This document shows, piece by piece, positions 63,954 through 64,000 of a stretch of 64,000 bases of DNA. The notes below the pieces were generated by a model that was not told the DNA's origin, did not search any database, and saw nothing but the letters and a program-made list of their open reading frames with translations. Position 1 is the stretch's first letter, and each line of letters opens with the position of its first letter. This DNA is from DASPKM01 sp963817075 (GTDB lineage Bacteria > Bacteroidota > Bacteroidia > Chitinophagales > Chitinophagaceae): positions 124,001 through 188,000 of the forward strand of contig CAWFMT010000009.1 in NCBI GenBank assembly GCA_963817075.1, in the 5' to 3' direction. A program made the translations under genes and the position numbers.

Positions 63954-64000
63954 TGGCGATTGTTGATTCAAAAAAAGTGGGTAAAAGTACGGGGAATTAG

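Overview
The window reads as a chromosomal segment of a Bacteroidota bacterium, most likely from the Chitinophagales/Chitinophagaceae side of the phylum. The evidence is a PorP/SprF-type protein and a type IX secretion (T9SS) sorting domain, two-component kinases with Reg_prop propellers, a eukaryotic-type citrate synthase, ATP-dependent PEP carboxykinase, PepSY-like and DUF922 proteins, a BlaI/M56 pair, near absence of Shine-Dalgarno sites, and AT-rich intergenic DNA with TAnnTTTG-like promoter elements. The genus assignment is inference. I see no prophage, insertion sequence, CRISPR array or rRNA operon; one tRNA gene (Ala, GGC) is present.

Layout. 0-7.5 kb: end of a PorP/SprF gene, an AhpE-like peroxiredoxin, a small T9SS-sorted protein, tRNA-Ala inside a duplicated segment, a propeller histidine kinase with its LuxR-type regulator, and an OmpA-family protein. 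7.6-20.6 kb: an FAD/Fe-S oxidase, a LigD without phosphoesterase domain, citrate synthase, cobalamin adenosyltransferase with an ABC ATPase, gatC, trpS, deoxynucleoside kinase, a sulfatase-fold membrane protein and a DUF922 protein. 20.6-29.3 kb: pckA, a TPR/DUF1579-like protein, aminopeptidase P, pssA-purS-rsmI, a PepSY-like protein and an M1 peptidase. 29.6-33 kb: a non-homologous end joining operon (Ku plus three-domain LigD). 33.3-37.8 kb: a sigma-54 module (rpoN, NtrC-type activator, REC-PAS-histidine kinase). 38.4-42.7 kb: MscS channel, two single-domain response regulators and small membrane or disordered proteins (DUF1328, YtxH, holin-like), resembling an envelope-stress cassette. 42.7-47.6 kb: a MocR-type regulator divergent from an EamA exporter, two GNATs, ilvE and a glycogen-binding-domain protein. 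47.7-53.3 kb: a thioredoxin-fold protein, an 867-residue outer-membrane beta-barrel protein with an N-terminal kinase-like region, and a BlaI-M56 signalling pair with two clear operators. 53.5-56.4 kb: efp, accB, accC. 56.4-64 kb: GNAT, a tight operon of D-aminoacylase-like lipoprotein, cupin and serine hydrolase, a trans-sulfuration enzyme, a DinB protein and fabH.

Two features dominate the hunt. First, eight conserved genes are interrupted by single-base indels (about 15 in total), several in homopolymers. Each is repaired exactly by one base, which points to local consensus errors rather than gene decay. Second, intergenic regions carry two palindromic element families: a dispersed element starting near TTAACCGCAAAG and ending in its near-complement, and locus-specific patches in which a short word is iterated on one strand and its complement is iterated downstream. 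Other points of interest are the kinase-like region fused to an outer-membrane barrel, an Arg-type elongation factor P, a D-aminoacylase homologue lacking its HxH metal motif, and an orphan intrinsic terminator that may end a small RNA.
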